A stretch of DNA of 64,000 nt from an uncultured Bacilli bacterium (lineage in GTDB: Bacteria; Bacillota_I; Bacilli_A; RF39; UBA660), in NCBI GenBank assembly GCA_934102215.1, contig CAKOSH010000003.1, positions 62,001 through 126,000 on the forward strand, in the 5' to 3' direction. Below the pieces are notes generated by a model. It ran no database searches. It was given only the letters and a program-made list of their open reading frames with translations, and was not told where the DNA came from. Position 1 is the stretch's first letter. The number at the start of each line of letters is the position of its first letter. The position numbers and the translations under genes were made by a program. Positions 35,182 through 44,794 of the stretch are shown piece by piece.

Positions 35182-35454
35182 TTAATTTAAAGCGTCTTTT
35201 AATTTGCTTCCAGCTTTGAAAGTAGCAGCAACCTTTGCAGGAATCTTAATAGTTTCCTTTGTAGCAGGATTGATACCTTCTCTTGCAGGTCTTTTCTTAG
35301 CTGCAAAAGTTCCAAAACCAACTAATGAAACTTTTCCATCCTTTTTAAGACCAGCAGTAACGCCTTCGATTGTAGCTTCTAATGCTCTTTGTGCATCAGC
35401 TTTAGTAAGTCCAGCTTTTGCAGCAATAAATTCTACTAATTCAGTTTTACTCAT
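35182..35454 (-). CDS. hup: HU-family DNA-binding protein
   Basis: 90 residues, full length: KTELVEFIAAKAGLTKADAQ, then GKVSLVGFGTFAAKKRPARE, the beta-arm with GINPATKETIKIPA and the closing helix FKAGSKLKDALN. HU bends and compacts DNA. ATG 35454 has GGGAGG. It has its own promoter and terminator. The interval between this gene and topA (35548-35719) holds the probable topA terminator; I recognise nothing else there. Confidence 0.97.
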   Translation of the reverse strand: MSKTELVEFIAAKAGLTKADAQRALEATIEGVTAGLKKDGKVSLVGFGTFAAKKRPAREGINPATKETIKIPAKVAATFKAGSKLKDALN

Positions 35455-35519
35455 CGTAAATTACCTCCCATTATTAATATTAGCACTGTATATATTCTTC
35501 ATACGATGCTTACATATTA

Positions 35520-35547
35520 ATTGTAGCATAACTCACTAAAAATGCAA
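35520..35547 (-). promoter_or_regulatory. hup promoter
   Basis: On the minus strand TTGCAT (35542-35547), a 16-bp spacer ending in TGC, TACAAT (35520-35525). Confidence 0.6.
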
Positions 35548-35580
35548 GCAATTTGATAAAATTTTTACATTGAGATACTC

Positions 35581-35615
35581 AAAAAAGTAAAATTTTCGCT
35601 AATTTCAGCTACTTT
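35581..35615 (-). terminator. probable topA terminator
   Basis: On the minus strand AAAGTA encloses GCT-GAAATT-AGC and pairs with TACTTTTTT. The stem is short and AT-rich. Confidence 0.45.
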
Positions 35616-35719
35616 CTGCTTCATTGACACTCTTACGAGTCTTCTCTGCAGACTTAAATTCCGATAATTGATACCGTACATATTTTTATTTTTTGATATT
35701 GTTTAAATTCTTGTAATTA

Positions 35720-37786
35720 TTATTTTTTGTTTTTCTTTATATATTTACATTCAGGATAGTTAGAACATGATATAAATTTTCCATATCTTCCTACTCTTTC
35801 AACTAACTTGTTTCCACATTCTGGGCAAATCTCTTCTAATTCTTTTGGTTCTTCCTGCTTAATATATTTACATTTTGGATAATTTGAACAAGCTGTAAAT
35901 TCACCACGTTTTCCTTTTCTTATCACTAGCATACTTCCACAATTAGGACAGGTTTCTCCTGTTTCTTTTGGTTTTTCTTTTTCTTCGTGCTTTATATATT
36001 TGCATTCAGGATAATTTGAACAAGCAGTAAACTCACCATATTTTCCTTTTCTTAGAACTAATGCATTTCCACATAAAGGACAAGTTTCACCAGTTTCTTT
36101 AGGACTAACCTTTTCCATTTCTTTAAACGCTTTATTTAGTAGAGGCTCAAAATCTTTATAAAATTCATCAACAACAGTATCCCATTTCATTTTTCCTTCA
36201 GCAACTTCATCTAGTTCTTTTTCCATGTTGGCCGTGTAATCAACATTGATAATTCCAGAGAAGAATTCTTGAAGTTTGTCTGTAACGTTTATACCTGTTT
36301 CGGTTGGATAGAATTTTTTATCTTTAAGTTCGACATATTCTCTATCCTTTAAGATTTTTATTATAGTAGCATAAGTACTTGGCCTACCAATTCCTAACTT
36401 TTCAAGTTCAGCAATTAATTTTGCTTCTGTGAATCTTGGCTTTGGTTCTGTAAAATGTTGTATTTTTGATACTTTGTCTGATACGATAACTGAAGACATA
36501 TAGTTTGCAAAATCTGGAAGTACAGTATCTTCTATATCTTCGTAATCCTTATAAACTTTTAAATAACCATCAAAGACATATACCTGGCCAGTTGCATGAA
36601 ATATATAATCATTGTTTTCTAAATCAACACTTGTGGATTCAACTTTAGCATCAGCCATTAGAGAAGCAAGTGTTCTTATATATATTAAATTATATAATTT
36701 ATATTCATCTGTTTTTAAATATTTTTTGATACTTTCTGGTGTTCTATCTATACTTGTTGGTCTAATTGCTTCATGTGCATCTTGAACATTTTCATTCTTT
36801 TTAGAAGACTTAGCATATCCAGCATAGTCTTTACCGTAATTATTTTTGATATATCTCTCTGTTTCTGTGACAAATAAATCAGAAAGTCTAATTGAATCAG
36901 TTCTCATATATGAAATAAGACCGACAGTTTCAGTGCCTATATTGATTCCTTCATATAACTTTTGAGCAATACTCATAGTTTTTGAGGCTGGGAATCCTAG
37001 ACGATTAGATGCCATTTGAGTAAGTGTACTTGTTGTAAATGGTAATTTGCTTTGTTTATTTTTTAATTTTTTATCAACATTTACGATATTGTAAGCATTT
37101 GATAATTTATTTATAATTTCATCTGCCTCTACTTTACTATTGATTTCTATATCTTTACCTTTATATTTTGTTAATTCTGCTTTAAAATCTTTGAAATCTG
37201 TTTCAATTGTGTAATATTCTTTTGGGGTGAATGCTTCTATTTCTCTTTCTCTATCAACAATTAACTTTAAAGCGACACTTTGTACTCTACCTGCACTTTT
37301 ACCTTCAGTTTTATTTTGCATTAATCTACTCAATCTAAATCCAATTATTTTATCAAGCATAAGCCTTGATTCTTGACTATGAACAAGATTATCATCTATT
37401 TTTCTTGGATGTTTAAATGATTCAAGTATTGCTGGCTTAGTTATTTCATTAAATACTACTCTTTCATAATTGTTATCTTTTATATTAAGAGCCTCTTTTA
37501 AATGCCAACTTATTGCTTCTCCTTCACGGTCTGGATCGGTTGCGAGTATAACATTATCACAATCTTTGATTGCTGATTTTAACTCTTTTACGACTTTGCT
37601 TTTTTCTTTTAAAATAACGTAATTAGGTTTATAACCATTTTCAAGATCAATGCCAAGTCCAAACTTACCAGTATTTGATAAATTTCTTATATGACCTTTA
37701 CTTGATAATACCTTATAATCACTGCCTAGATATTTTTCAATTGTTTTACTTTTACTAGGGCTTTCTACTATAACAAGATTCTTCAT
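35720..37786 (-). CDS. topA: DNA topoisomerase I
   Basis: 688 residues. The Toprim domain starts at residue 1 (LVIVESPSKSKTIEKYLG) with ATDPDREGEAISWHL (about 82-96). The nicking tyrosine is in LISYMRTDS (about 294), and there are three Cys4 zinc ribbons at the C-terminus (each CPxCG ... CSNYPxCKYI, about 575-685). It relaxes negative supercoils. ATG 37786 has AAGGAG. topA follows a spore-coat gene separated by a terminator, so it is probably transcribed alone. Confidence 0.97.
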   Translation of the reverse strand: MKNLVIVESPSKSKTIEKYLGSDYKVLSSKGHIRNLSNTGKFGLGIDLENGYKPNYVILKEKSKVVKELKSAIKDCDNVILATDPDREGEAISWHLKEALNIKDNNYERVVFNEITKPAILESFKHPRKIDDNLVHSQESRLMLDKIIGFRLSRLMQNKTEGKSAGRVQSVALKLIVDREREIEAFTPKEYYTIETDFKDFKAELTKYKGKDIEINSKVEADEIINKLSNAYNIVNVDKKLKNKQSKLPFTTSTLTQMASNRLGFPASKTMSIAQKLYEGINIGTETVGLISYMRTDSIRLSDLFVTETERYIKNNYGKDYAGYAKSSKKNENVQDAHEAIRPTSIDRTPESIKKYLKTDEYKLYNLIYIRTLASLMADAKVESTSVDLENNDYIFHATGQVYVFDGYLKVYKDYEDIEDTVLPDFANYMSSVIVSDKVSKIQHFTEPKPRFTEAKLIAELEKLGIGRPSTYATIIKILKDREYVELKDKKFYPTETGINVTDKLQEFFSGIINVDYTANMEKELDEVAEGKMKWDTVVDEFYKDFEPLLNKAFKEMEKVSPKETGETCPLCGNALVLRKGKYGEFTACSNYPECKYIKHEEKEKPKETGETCPNCGSMLVIRKGKRGEFTACSNYPKCKYIKQEEPKELEEICPECGNKLVERVGRYGKFISCSNYPECKYIKKNKK

Positions 37787-37925
37787 ATTTCTCCTTTTCT
37801 ATTTCTCTTCACAAAAATAATATTAACATTAATATTTTATTTGTCAAGAAATTATTTCTTTTGCCTCTACTAATTATATATACGAAAAGTTTTAAAAACA
37901 CTACTTTTTTTAAAAAAAACATTTA

Positions 37926-37949
37926 AAAAAGTAGAACTAAATCTACTTT
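37926..37949 (-). terminator. terminator of the coat-protein gene
   Basis: On the minus strand AAAGTAGA-TTTAGT-TCTACTTT is followed by TTTTAAA. Confidence 0.8.
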
Positions 37950-37966
37950 CTTCCAAAATAATTATA

Positions 37967-38392
37967 TTATAAACATTCTACATAGGTATCATTTAAGCAT
38001 CTTATTGAGCATAAACAATTACAATCCATTGTGAAAATTGAATCTGTACTTACATATGGATAAAGTGAAGTTGTATCAGGGTTTGCAGCTAGAACTCTAA
38101 ATGTGCAGCAGCATCCATCTACTTTTTCAACTCTAAATACTGAACTAGTTGTATCTGTTTCTGTTCTACTTACAGGCATACTCCAAGGTGTGCCATTTCC
38201 ACAGCAAGTATATAACATAATTGGACGAGTGTTGCATATTACACAGTTAGTGCCGCCACCTAAAGCAGGTCTATCACATGAAAGTAAGCAATTATCAGGG
38301 CAAGCATTAGACTGTAATACATTAATAACTTGTAATATTTCCATTATGCAGTTATCACATGTATTGCAATTGTTTTCATTATTATTACACAT
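37967..38392 (-). CDS. CotY/CotZ-family spore coat (outer crust/exosporium) protein
   Basis: 141 residues, very Cys-rich (about 20 Cys). The pattern NTRPIMLYTC, SSVFRVEKVDGCCCTFRVLA, NPDTTS, TDSIFTMDCNCLCSIRCLND matches CotY/CotZ/ExsY, which form disulfide-linked sheets in the outermost spore layer. ATG 38392 is preferred: AAAGGAG lies upstream, and the longer in-frame ATG has no such site. Location near topA is not a known coat locus. Its presence argues that the organism makes spores. Confidence 0.85.
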   Translation of the reverse strand: MCNNNENNCNTCDNCIMEILQVINVLQSNACPDNCLLSCDRPALGGGTNCVICNTRPIMLYTCCGNGTPWSMPVSRTETDTTSSVFRVEKVDGCCCTFRVLAANPDTTSLYPYVSTDSIFTMDCNCLCSIRCLNDTYVECL

Positions 38393-38465
38393 ATAATCCA
38401 CTCCTTTATTTCTATTCATTAATATGGTATGAATTATATTTATTTTTAGTTACATTATTTACCTA

Positions 38466-38744
38466 TTATTTAGTATATATTGGTGTTAAATTCTTATATT
38501 TATTTGGTACATTTAGTACAGTTACTAGTTTATTATTTTTAATTATATATATGTAGTTATTATAAACTGTTATTTTATGTTTGTTTTTATGTGCTAAATA
38601 GTCTAGGAATCTTCTAAAGTCACCATCGTATTGATAGTTATAATTTCCTTTCATTCTTGCTTGTTTGTAGTTGTGTCTTGTGTTTCTTACACCTACTCTT
38701 TCTTTAATTCTTTTCTTTCCGTGTTTAGTTACTATTCTTTTCAT
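38466..38744 (-). CDS. small basic protein of unknown function
   Basis: 92 residues, strongly basic (KRIVTKHGKKRIKERVG at the start), ending in a beta-like KNNKLVTVLNVPNKYK. The HGKKRIKER start and LVTVL end recall DUF4258-like small proteins, but I cannot confirm this. It is the last gene of the run 42440-38466 and is 6 bp from the gene upstream. The start ATG 38744 has only a weak ribosome-binding site. Confidence 0.5.
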   Translation of the reverse strand: MKRIVTKHGKKRIKERVGVRNTRHNYKQARMKGNYNYQYDGDFRRFLDYLAHKNKHKITVYNNYIYIIKNNKLVTVLNVPNKYKNLTPIYTK

Positions 38745-38750
38745 TCTTTT

Positions 38751-39122
38751 TTAATACCCCATTCTTTTAATTTTACTTATAATTTCATCTTTATTAAATA
38801 ATAGTATATCTTGTGAATTGTTGCTTATATCATATAGGATGTCACATAGTTTATCAATGCTGTAATCATATTTAAAATGTCTTGCTGATTCTAGCCATAG
38901 TTCATTTAATATATTTATTAATTTATAAGCGTTATCATGAGAATTAAATACCATTATTAACGAATCGTATTCATATAATCTTGTGATATTTAATGTACCA
39001 AGTTTATTTCTTAATTCATTTAGTTCATCTTTATTTAGAATTTCTTTGTGTTCTGTTTCTGGTGCTTCTTCAAAAAATGTATTTATAATTTTATTTTTAA
39101 TATTATTTAATACTTTTATCAT
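38751..39122 (-). CDS. unknown acidic protein
   Basis: 123 residues, mostly helical, no signal peptide or membrane segment, and no motif I recognise. It is co-oriented with the genes on both sides, 14 bp after the one at 39137. Like them it looks lineage-specific and may be remotely related to its upstream neighbour (both small, helical, with LYxxSxI-like segments), which is only an impression. Confidence 0.5.
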   Translation of the reverse strand: MIKVLNNIKNKIINTFFEEAPETEHKEILNKDELNELRNKLGTLNITRLYEYDSLIMVFNSHDNAYKLINILNELWLESARHFKYDYSIDKLCDILYDISNNSQDILLFNKDEIISKIKRMGY

Positions 39123-39136
39123 TTTAATATTACTTT

Positions 39137-39538
39137 TTAATAAACTTCTTTTAATATTTCTATCATACTCAAATTATGAATTTTATTGCCTTTTACTTTG
39201 TAAGTGCTGATAAGTTTCTTACATAAATTATTGATATTGCAATTTACTTTTAACTCTTTTTCAGTAAATATGATAAGGTAAGTTAATATTCCAGTTAATT
39301 CATATGATAATTCTTTATCTTTTGTTTCTTTCATTAGTTTTGAAAATGCATATAGACTAGTGATACTTGATTCTCCTACTTGATCGTATAGTTTTAAAAA
39401 TTCTTCTTTTGATAATTCATTTTCATTTGTATCAAATAATGTCTCACCATTAATAATGAGTTTCAATAATGTTTTTCCTTTCTTATTATTATCGTTTTCT
39501 TTTGTAATTAAATTTTCTTTAATGTTTCTTTTTTCCAT
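39137..39538 (-). CDS. unknown helical protein
   Basis: 133 residues from ATG 39538, chosen for AAAAGGAG nine bases upstream; a longer in-frame ATG lacks one. Helical, Lys/Glu/Leu-rich, no recognised motif. It lies between the tandem paralogues (39661-42440) and the smaller unknown genes. Confidence 0.55.
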   Translation of the reverse strand: MEKRNIKENLITKENDNNKKGKTLLKLIINGETLFDTNENELSKEEFLKLYDQVGESSITSLYAFSKLMKETKDKELSYELTGILTYLIIFTEKELKVNCNINNLCKKLISTYKVKGNKIHNLSMIEILKEVY

Positions 39539-39660
39539 TATACTTTCTCCTTTTGATGGCATAAGTATAACATGCGTTTTTTTATATCTTGTGTTTTTCA
39601 AAAAAAATTCGAGAAAAAAAGCACAAAAATGTGCTTTTGCTTTACATACTTTACATAGAA

Positions 39661-41034
39661 TTACGTATAAAATATGATTTTTTCACTCTTTTTAAGGTTC
39701 TTTTGACTGCTGTTTTCTGGTTCTTCTTGTGTTTTCTCTATCTCTAAACTTCTAATTAATTCTAAAATATCCTCTATAGACTCTTCTGTACTTAATTCAA
39801 ATTGTATATTATTTTTAAATAATCCAGTTTGTATTAGTGATTTAATTGATAATAATATTGACTTTCTTAAATCATTAAAGTAACTATCTTTTAGTCTGTT
39901 AGGATCTACTTCATTTTCATTTTCTTTTACTTCAAGAGCATAAATAGTAGCAAAATTTCTTAATATTTTTCTTTGTTCTAATATACTATAACTATCTTTT
40001 GTTTTTAAGAATAGTTCCATAAGTTTATCTAAGTCGTCTAGTGAAATTGATGTTTTCTCTTGTGTTTTTGAAATAAAATGTGATAAATATTCATTTTTTA
40101 ATTCATCTAGTTTTTCTACTAGGGTTGTATTTTCTCCTTTTGTAAACATTAATTCAAATTCGAGTCTTGCTTCTAATGAAATAAGTGCTGACTCCGATAC
40201 TGTTTTATTTTGCATGATATCTATACTATTTAAAGCACGCTCATATTCTTCACTATAAAATTTACTTCTTTCTGGATTTATACTTTCTAATCTGCTTATC
40301 ATATATTCTATATTTTCCATACTTATTGTAAGAGTATTTTGACTTTGTCTTTGTGGTTTTTCTTTTTTTCTTTTAGATATTTCTGTTACTTCTACCTCTT
40401 CACTTAAAACATTTTTATTTGATTCATATGTTATTTTGTCTATTCTTTTTTGTTTTTTCTTTTCACCAAAGAACATTCTATCATATTCATTTAAATATTC
40501 ATCTAAATCATTTTTATCAGCTACTTCTTCAAACATCATGACTGAATATATTTTCTCATAGTTTGGATGTCTATACTCTGTTTCTATTTTAATTGTGAAT
40601 GTTGATGCATTTGGGCATGATGGGATATCAGTGAGAGTATATTTCATAAATTTTGTATGACTATCACTTATTGGAAATAATTTTCCGCTTAGTAGTTCTC
40701 TTGCATATATATTACCTTCAGCATCTTCTACTTTTTCATACATTAGATTTAGTAAAACATCATTTTCATATATGGTTGGTCCTACATCTTTAAATACATT
40801 ATTTAATGATGCGATCATTTGTGGAGATGTTACTTCTACACTGCTTTTTCTATTAAAAGTTCTAAGTGCTTCTTTAGATAAGCTTTGTATTATATCGCAT
40901 ATTTCTATATCTGAGATTCTTCTTCCATCTAATTCTACTACTCTGTATCCATAACCTTGTAGTGCCACGTCTACGCTAGGATAATCTGTAGCATCAGCAC
41001 AAGATATTAAACATCCTTTAAAATATTGCTTCAT
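39661..41034 (-). CDS. unknown protein, paralogue of 41100-42440
   Basis: 457 residues. The C-terminal 230 residues (from about QSQNTLTISMENIEYMISRL) are strongly similar to the neighbouring protein, with the shared stretch LDDLDKLMELFLKTKDSYSI and the following EQRKILRNFA. The N-terminal parts are divergent apart from YEKVEDAEGNIYARELLSG. The C-terminal part is helical and coiled-coil-like. No enzyme motif, signal or membrane segment is present. ATG 41034 has AAAGGTGAT, and the same leader precedes the paralogue, so the duplication included upstream sequence. Confidence 0.7.
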   Translation of the reverse strand: MKQYFKGCLISCADATDYPSVDVALQGYGYRVVELDGRRISDIEICDIIQSLSKEALRTFNRKSSVEVTSPQMIASLNNVFKDVGPTIYENDVLLNLMYEKVEDAEGNIYARELLSGKLFPISDSHTKFMKYTLTDIPSCPNASTFTIKIETEYRHPNYEKIYSVMMFEEVADKNDLDEYLNEYDRMFFGEKKKQKRIDKITYESNKNVLSEEVEVTEISKRKKEKPQRQSQNTLTISMENIEYMISRLESINPERSKFYSEEYERALNSIDIMQNKTVSESALISLEARLEFELMFTKGENTTLVEKLDELKNEYLSHFISKTQEKTSISLDDLDKLMELFLKTKDSYSILEQRKILRNFATIYALEVKENENEVDPNRLKDSYFNDLRKSILLSIKSLIQTGLFKNNIQFELSTEESIEDILELIRSLEIEKTQEEPENSSQKNLKKSEKIIFYT

Positions 41035-41099
41035 ATTAATCACCTTTGAGTGATATTATATATTATTTTTTAGCAAAAGAAAAGAACTTTTATAGTCCA

Positions 41100-42440
41100 C
41101 TACATAACTAATTCAAGTTCTTTTGCATCTTCTAATGATATTTTCTTAAATTCTAAGTTTTTAATTAAATTTAGTATTTCTTCTGTATTTTCAGTATCTG
41201 TTAACTCTGTTATTATATTGTCTTTAACATATCCACTTTCTACTAAAGCATTTATAAATAATAATATAGATTTTTTTAAATCTTCAAAATAGCTATCTTG
41301 TAGTCTTTCAACAGTTACTTCGCTTTCATTTTCTTTAACTTCTAAAGCATAAACACTAGCAAAGTTTCTTAGTATTTTTCTTTGTTCTAAAATACTATAG
41401 CTATCTTTTGTTTTTAAAAATAGTTCCATTAGTTTATCTAAATCATCAAGTGTTATTGATGTTTTTTCTTGCGTTTCACTCACAAAATGTAATAAATATT
41501 CTTTTCTTAATTCTTCTAACTTATCCGTTAAAGAAGTATTTTCTCCTTTTGCAAACATTAATTCAAATTCAAGTTTTGCTTCTAATGCGATTAATGCTGC
41601 TTCTGATACCATTTTATTTTGCATAATATCTTCTATATTTAATACTTGATCATATTCTTCACTAAATTCTTTTGCTTTTGCTGGATTAACTTTTTTTAGT
41701 TTTTGTATTAAATATTCAATGTTTTCCATACATTTTGTAGTAATATTTTGACTTTCTCTTTTTCTTTTTTCTTTCTTTTTAGGCTTAATAGGATACACTT
41801 CTACTTCACTATCAAGAGTATTTGACATGGAATCCTCTCTTACTTTGCTTAAAAACTTTTCTTTTGCTTTTTGATGTCTAAATCCACCATCAAATTGTGT
41901 TTTATAATTTTCCACATCATTTGGTGAAGCAATTTTATAATCAGTAACAATTTTTTCTATTCTAGCATAATTAACATGATTAGAATCTGAAGAAATAGTA
42001 AGATCACAATAATCAACAATGCTTCCATTGGTTACTAATCTTTTAACAGTATATACCTTTGTTTCAACAGCACCATCGCATGAGATTGGAAATATAGAAC
42101 CAGTTAATAATTCTTTAGCATATATATTTCCATCTTGATCTTCTACTCTCTCATATATTATTTCTTCATAAGTGCTGTTGTCGATATAATAATGTTGTGT
42201 ATTAGAATATTCTTTATTTAATATTTTGATTATTTCTTCATCATCAATTTGAAATGTTTCAAATTCAGTTATTCTATTAGATAATGATTTTAAATAATTT
42301 GTTAATATTTTTTGACTTTTACTATCTATATTAGCAAAGTCTTTACCATTTAATTTTGAAAAACTACCATAGCTATATATTAATCTTACATCTATTGGTT
42401 TTATAGCATTCTTTGGTATTACTCTACCTTTATATAACAT
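41100..42440 (-). CDS. unknown protein, paralogue of 39661-41034
   Basis: 446 residues with the same two-part layout: a variable N-terminus with YERVEDQDGNIYAKELLTG and a conserved helical C-terminus (SQNITTKCMENIEYLIQKL onward). Function not recognised. It lies 59 bp downstream of rpmA behind a terminator. ATG 42440 has AAAGGTGAT. The short TTAATCACCTTT leader is shared by both paralogues. Confidence 0.7.
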   Translation of the reverse strand: MLYKGRVIPKNAIKPIDVRLIYSYGSFSKLNGKDFANIDSKSQKILTNYLKSLSNRITEFETFQIDDEEIIKILNKEYSNTQHYYIDNSTYEEIIYERVEDQDGNIYAKELLTGSIFPISCDGAVETKVYTVKRLVTNGSIVDYCDLTISSDSNHVNYARIEKIVTDYKIASPNDVENYKTQFDGGFRHQKAKEKFLSKVREDSMSNTLDSEVEVYPIKPKKKEKRKRESQNITTKCMENIEYLIQKLKKVNPAKAKEFSEEYDQVLNIEDIMQNKMVSEAALIALEAKLEFELMFAKGENTSLTDKLEELRKEYLLHFVSETQEKTSITLDDLDKLMELFLKTKDSYSILEQRKILRNFASVYALEVKENESEVTVERLQDSYFEDLKKSILLFINALVESGYVKDNIITELTDTENTEEILNLIKNLEFKKISLEDAKELELVM

Positions 42441-42479
42441 ATTAATCACCTTTAAATAGTATTATATATTATTTTTAAA

Positions 42480-42507
42480 TAAAAGAAAAGAACTATTACT
42501 AGTTCTC
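42480..42507 (-). terminator. rplU-prp-rpmA terminator
   Basis: On the minus strand GAACTA-GTAA-TAGTTC is followed by TTTTCTTTT, overlapping the rpmA stop. Confidence 0.8.
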
Positions 42508-42783
42508 ATAAACGCTAACTTGTTTTTTGTCTTTTCCTTTTCTTTCAAACTTTACATTTCCATTAATTTTAGCATATAAAGTATGATCTTTACCCATTCC
42601 TACATTGTTTCCTGGATAAATTTTAGTTCCTCTTTGACGATAAATTATTGCGCCAGCTTTAGCAGTTTGTCCGTCGCTTAACTTAGCACCTAATCTACGA
42701 CCAGCAGAATCTCTACCATTCTTTGTAGAACCAACACCTTTTTTAGATGCGAATAATTGTATATTTAACTTCATCTTATTCAT
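42499..42783 (-). CDS. rpmA: 50S ribosomal protein L27 with cleavable N-terminal extension
   Basis: 94 residues. The extension [19 protein letters not shown] carries the QLFASKKG site cut by Prp before L27 can function. The mature part has [12 protein letters not shown] and [12 protein letters not shown]. The start ATG 42783 has AAGGAGG and overlaps the end of prp by 8 bases. L27 reaches into the peptidyl transferase centre. Confidence 0.97.
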   Translation of the reverse strand: MNKMKLNIQLFASKKGVGSTKNGRDSAGRRLGAKLSDGQTAKAGAIIYRQRGTKIYPGNNVGMGKDHTLYAKINGNVKFERKGKDKKQVSVYEN

Positions 42784-43090
42784 GGTTTTCCTCCTTAATA
42801 TTAATATTTTTATCATAATTTTCTCTTAGTTCCTTCATCATTTGAACTAAGTTGTTAAGTAAGCCATTTGTTATATTATCTTTCTTGATATTAATAATTT
42901 CTAAATCATTAGTATCAGTATAACTAATAGCATCTTTGTCAAACTCAAGTATTGCATTTACAGTAGTAATAATCATAGTACTAAAAGATGCACAAACTAT
43001 ATCTTTTCCATCTCTTGAATAATTCGCATGACCATTACAATGAATACTCTCGATAACATTATTTTTTTTAGTAATTCTTACTTTTATCAT
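42776..43090 (-). CDS. prp: ribosomal-processing cysteine protease Prp (YsxB)
   Basis: 104 residues with catalytic His in [20 protein letters not shown] (about residue 21) and Cys (about 33). Prp removes the N-terminal extension of L27. It lies between rplU and rpmA, as in Bacillota with extended L27, and overlaps both neighbours by short TAATG/ATG junctions. Confidence 0.95.
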   Translation of the reverse strand: MIKVRITKKNNVIESIHCNGHANYSRDGKDIVCASFSTMIITTVNAILEFDKDAISYTDTNDLEIINIKKDNITNGLLNNLVQMMKELRENYDKNINIKEENHE

Positions 43091-43389
43091 TACTTAGAAA
43101 TAGATTTGATAAGAATCTTAGTATAAGGTTGTCTATGTCCTTGAGTTTTTCTATATTTTTTCTTTGGTTTATATTTAAACACAAGTACTTTCTTTTGTTT
43201 ACCATGTTTTAATACTTTAGCAACAACTTTAGCACCCTTAACAGTAGGAGTTCCTACCTTACCATCAACATATAAAACTTCATCAAAAACAACTTCTGAT
43301 TCTACTTCATTATCTAGTTTTTCAACATATAGTTCTTGTCCTTCTTCAACCATATATTGTTTTCCACCAGTTACGAAAATTGCTTTCAT
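43090..43389 (-). CDS. rplU: 50S ribosomal protein L21
   Basis: 99 residues: [21 protein letters not shown] at the start, [20 protein letters not shown] in the middle, and the basic end [21 protein letters not shown]21 binds 23S rRNA. It is the first gene of rplU-prp-rpmA, preceded by a structured leader. Confidence 0.97.
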   Translation of the reverse strand: MKAIFVTGGKQYMVEEGQELYVEKLDNEVESEVVFDEVLYVDGKVGTPTVKGAKVVAKVLKHGKQKKVLVFKYKPKKKYRKTQGHRQPYTKILIKSISK

Positions 43390-43392
43390 TTT

Positions 43393-43486
43393 ATTCCTCC
43401 TTCAATAAGACTCGCTTTTAAGGCAAGAATTTTTCATCTTTTAAATAACCTTTTCAATGCGGTTGTAGAGAAAGATTTCTACAAAC
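43393..43486 (-). promoter_or_regulatory. ribosomal L21 leader (candidate autoregulatory RNA)
   Basis: A leader of about 95 nt precedes rplU. On the minus strand it begins with a hairpin (TTGTAGAAA-TC-TTTCTCTACAA), followed by CCGC and a second AT-rich hairpin before GGAGG. The location and hairpin-CCGC layout match the L21 leader family of Bacillota, which lets L21 repress its own operon. The assignment is by position and shape only. Confidence 0.5.
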
Positions 43487-43492
43487 ATGGAT

Positions 43493-43521
43493 ATTTTAGC
43501 ATAAATACGTGGTTCTGTCAA
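43493..43521 (-). promoter_or_regulatory. rplU operon promoter inside the 3' end of spoIVFB
   Basis: On the minus strand TTGACA (43516-43521), a 17-bp spacer ending in TGC, TAAAAT (43493-43498). It is close to consensus and lies within the last codons of spoIVFB. Confidence 0.85.
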
Positions 43522-44239
43522 ATAATTTCTTTAAGTATTTCTTCTCTAACATATTATTTATTATGTGATAATTATCTCTTTTTAAATTATTTATATTATT
43601 GATTATTCTTGTTCTTTTAAAATTATAATCATTTAGATATCTTTCTAATAAGAATTTATTATATTTGTATTTTAGATTATTTATTTCTAAGATGATACAT
43701 TTTATTAAAAATAATGTTAAAAGTAATCCTAAATATGTTCTTTTTGATAATAAAAATATTATAGTAAAAATAATAGAAATTACTATTGATATTTTAAATG
43801 AAAGTTTATATGGAAATATTTTATCGAGTATGATATTTAGTAGTTTACCACCATCAAGTGGTAGTATTGGAAGAAAGTTATATGATACGAGTAGTTTATT
43901 TATATTATTAATTATATTATAGGTATGATATGTTACATAGTTATTTTGATATAGAATGAGTATTAAATAAACAAAACATAATTGAAATGTGATACCACCT
44001 ATTAAAGTAAAAAGTTCTTTATTTACGCTTACATTTAAGTCTTCATTATAATTAGTTATACCACCAAATGGATATATTACTATTTCACTATATTTAAAGT
44101 CTACTATTTTGCTAAAGATATAGTGTCCACTTTCATGAATAAATATTATCAATAAAAAAAGATATACATACTCAAAATATCCACTTAAAAAAGATAAAAG
44201 AACGAATATATATGTTGTATTATGTATATTAATTTTCAT
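43496..44239 (-). CDS. spoIVFB: SpoIVFB-type intramembrane metalloprotease
   Basis: 247 residues, multi-span. HESGH at residues 35-39 and LPLDGGKLLN at about 128-137 are the two zinc-ligand motifs of site-2 proteases. SpoIVFB cuts pro-sigma-K in the mother cell. It overlaps spoIVFA by 11 bases and is followed by rplU, exactly the order in Bacillus subtilis. The C-terminal CBS domain of longer homologues is absent; the protein ends with a basic helical tail. Confidence 0.9.
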   Translation of the reverse strand: MKINIHNTTYIFVLLSFLSGYFEYVYLFLLIIFIHESGHYIFSKIVDFKYSEIVIYPFGGITNYNEDLNVSVNKELFTLIGGITFQLCFVYLILILYQNNYVTYHTYNIINNINKLLVSYNFLPILPLDGGKLLNIILDKIFPYKLSFKISIVISIIFTIIFLLSKRTYLGLLLTLFLIKCIILEINNLKYKYNKFLLERYLNDYNFKRTRIINNINNLKRDNYHIINNMLEKKYLKKLFDRTTYLC

Positions 44240-44777
44240 CTATATTAACTGGTTTATTGTCTTTTAAAAGAACATAATAATATTCATTACTTGCTGTACC
44301 TATTATTTCACCAGATTCAATATAGTCATAAAGTTTAACTGATTCTTTTACATTTCCATACCAAGCATAATAACCATTGCTTTGTTGAATTATTATTGTA
44401 TTGTTATAACCATCTTTATTACCAATAAATGTAACTATTCCACTATCTTTTAAATATATATTTTCACTTTTACCTACCATATATTTAATACCATCTTTAT
44501 ATTTTTCATGCTTTGTTTCTTCTTTAAATACCTTTCTTGTATCATTATTTTTAAATACATCTGTTGTCTTATTCATAAACTTATTTATGAAGCTAAAATC
44601 TATCGTACTATTTAATACTTTATTAGTAACGAAATCTCTAAATTTAGGTGAATAATTACTTATAATAACAACTAACATTGTAAAAATAACTATTGTAAAT
44701 AGTTTACTCATGAATGTTTTAAATATACTTTTACCACCTGTTTCTTTTTTATTATTTTTATATTCTTCGTATGTCAT
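44229..44777 (-). CDS. spoIVFA: SpoIVFA-like degenerate M23 membrane protein
   Basis: 182 residues. One membrane helix (about 22-44) is followed by a C-terminal LytM/M23-like fold (about 125-180, GIVTFIGNKDGYNNTIIIQQ ... YYAWYGNV ... GEIIGTA) in which the zinc-binding His residues of active peptidases are missing. SpoIVFA anchors and inhibits SpoIVFB at the forespore membrane. The position next to spoIVFB and radC supports the assignment. Confidence 0.8.
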   Translation of the reverse strand: MTYEEYKNNKKETGGKSIFKTFMSKLFTIVIFTMLVVIISNYSPKFRDFVTNKVLNSTIDFSFINKFMNKTTDVFKNNDTRKVFKEETKHEKYKDGIKYMVGKSENIYLKDSGIVTFIGNKDGYNNTIIIQQSNGYYAWYGNVKESVKLYDYIESGEIIGTASNEYYYVLLKDNKPVNIDEN

Positions 44778-44794
44778 ATTAAATTATATAATGT

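Noticed and set aside
35616..35719. Possible tRNA or small RNA between topA and hup
   Set aside because: Short palindromic pieces (AGTCT...AGACT) are present but there is no cloverleaf, promoter or T-tract that supports an RNA gene.
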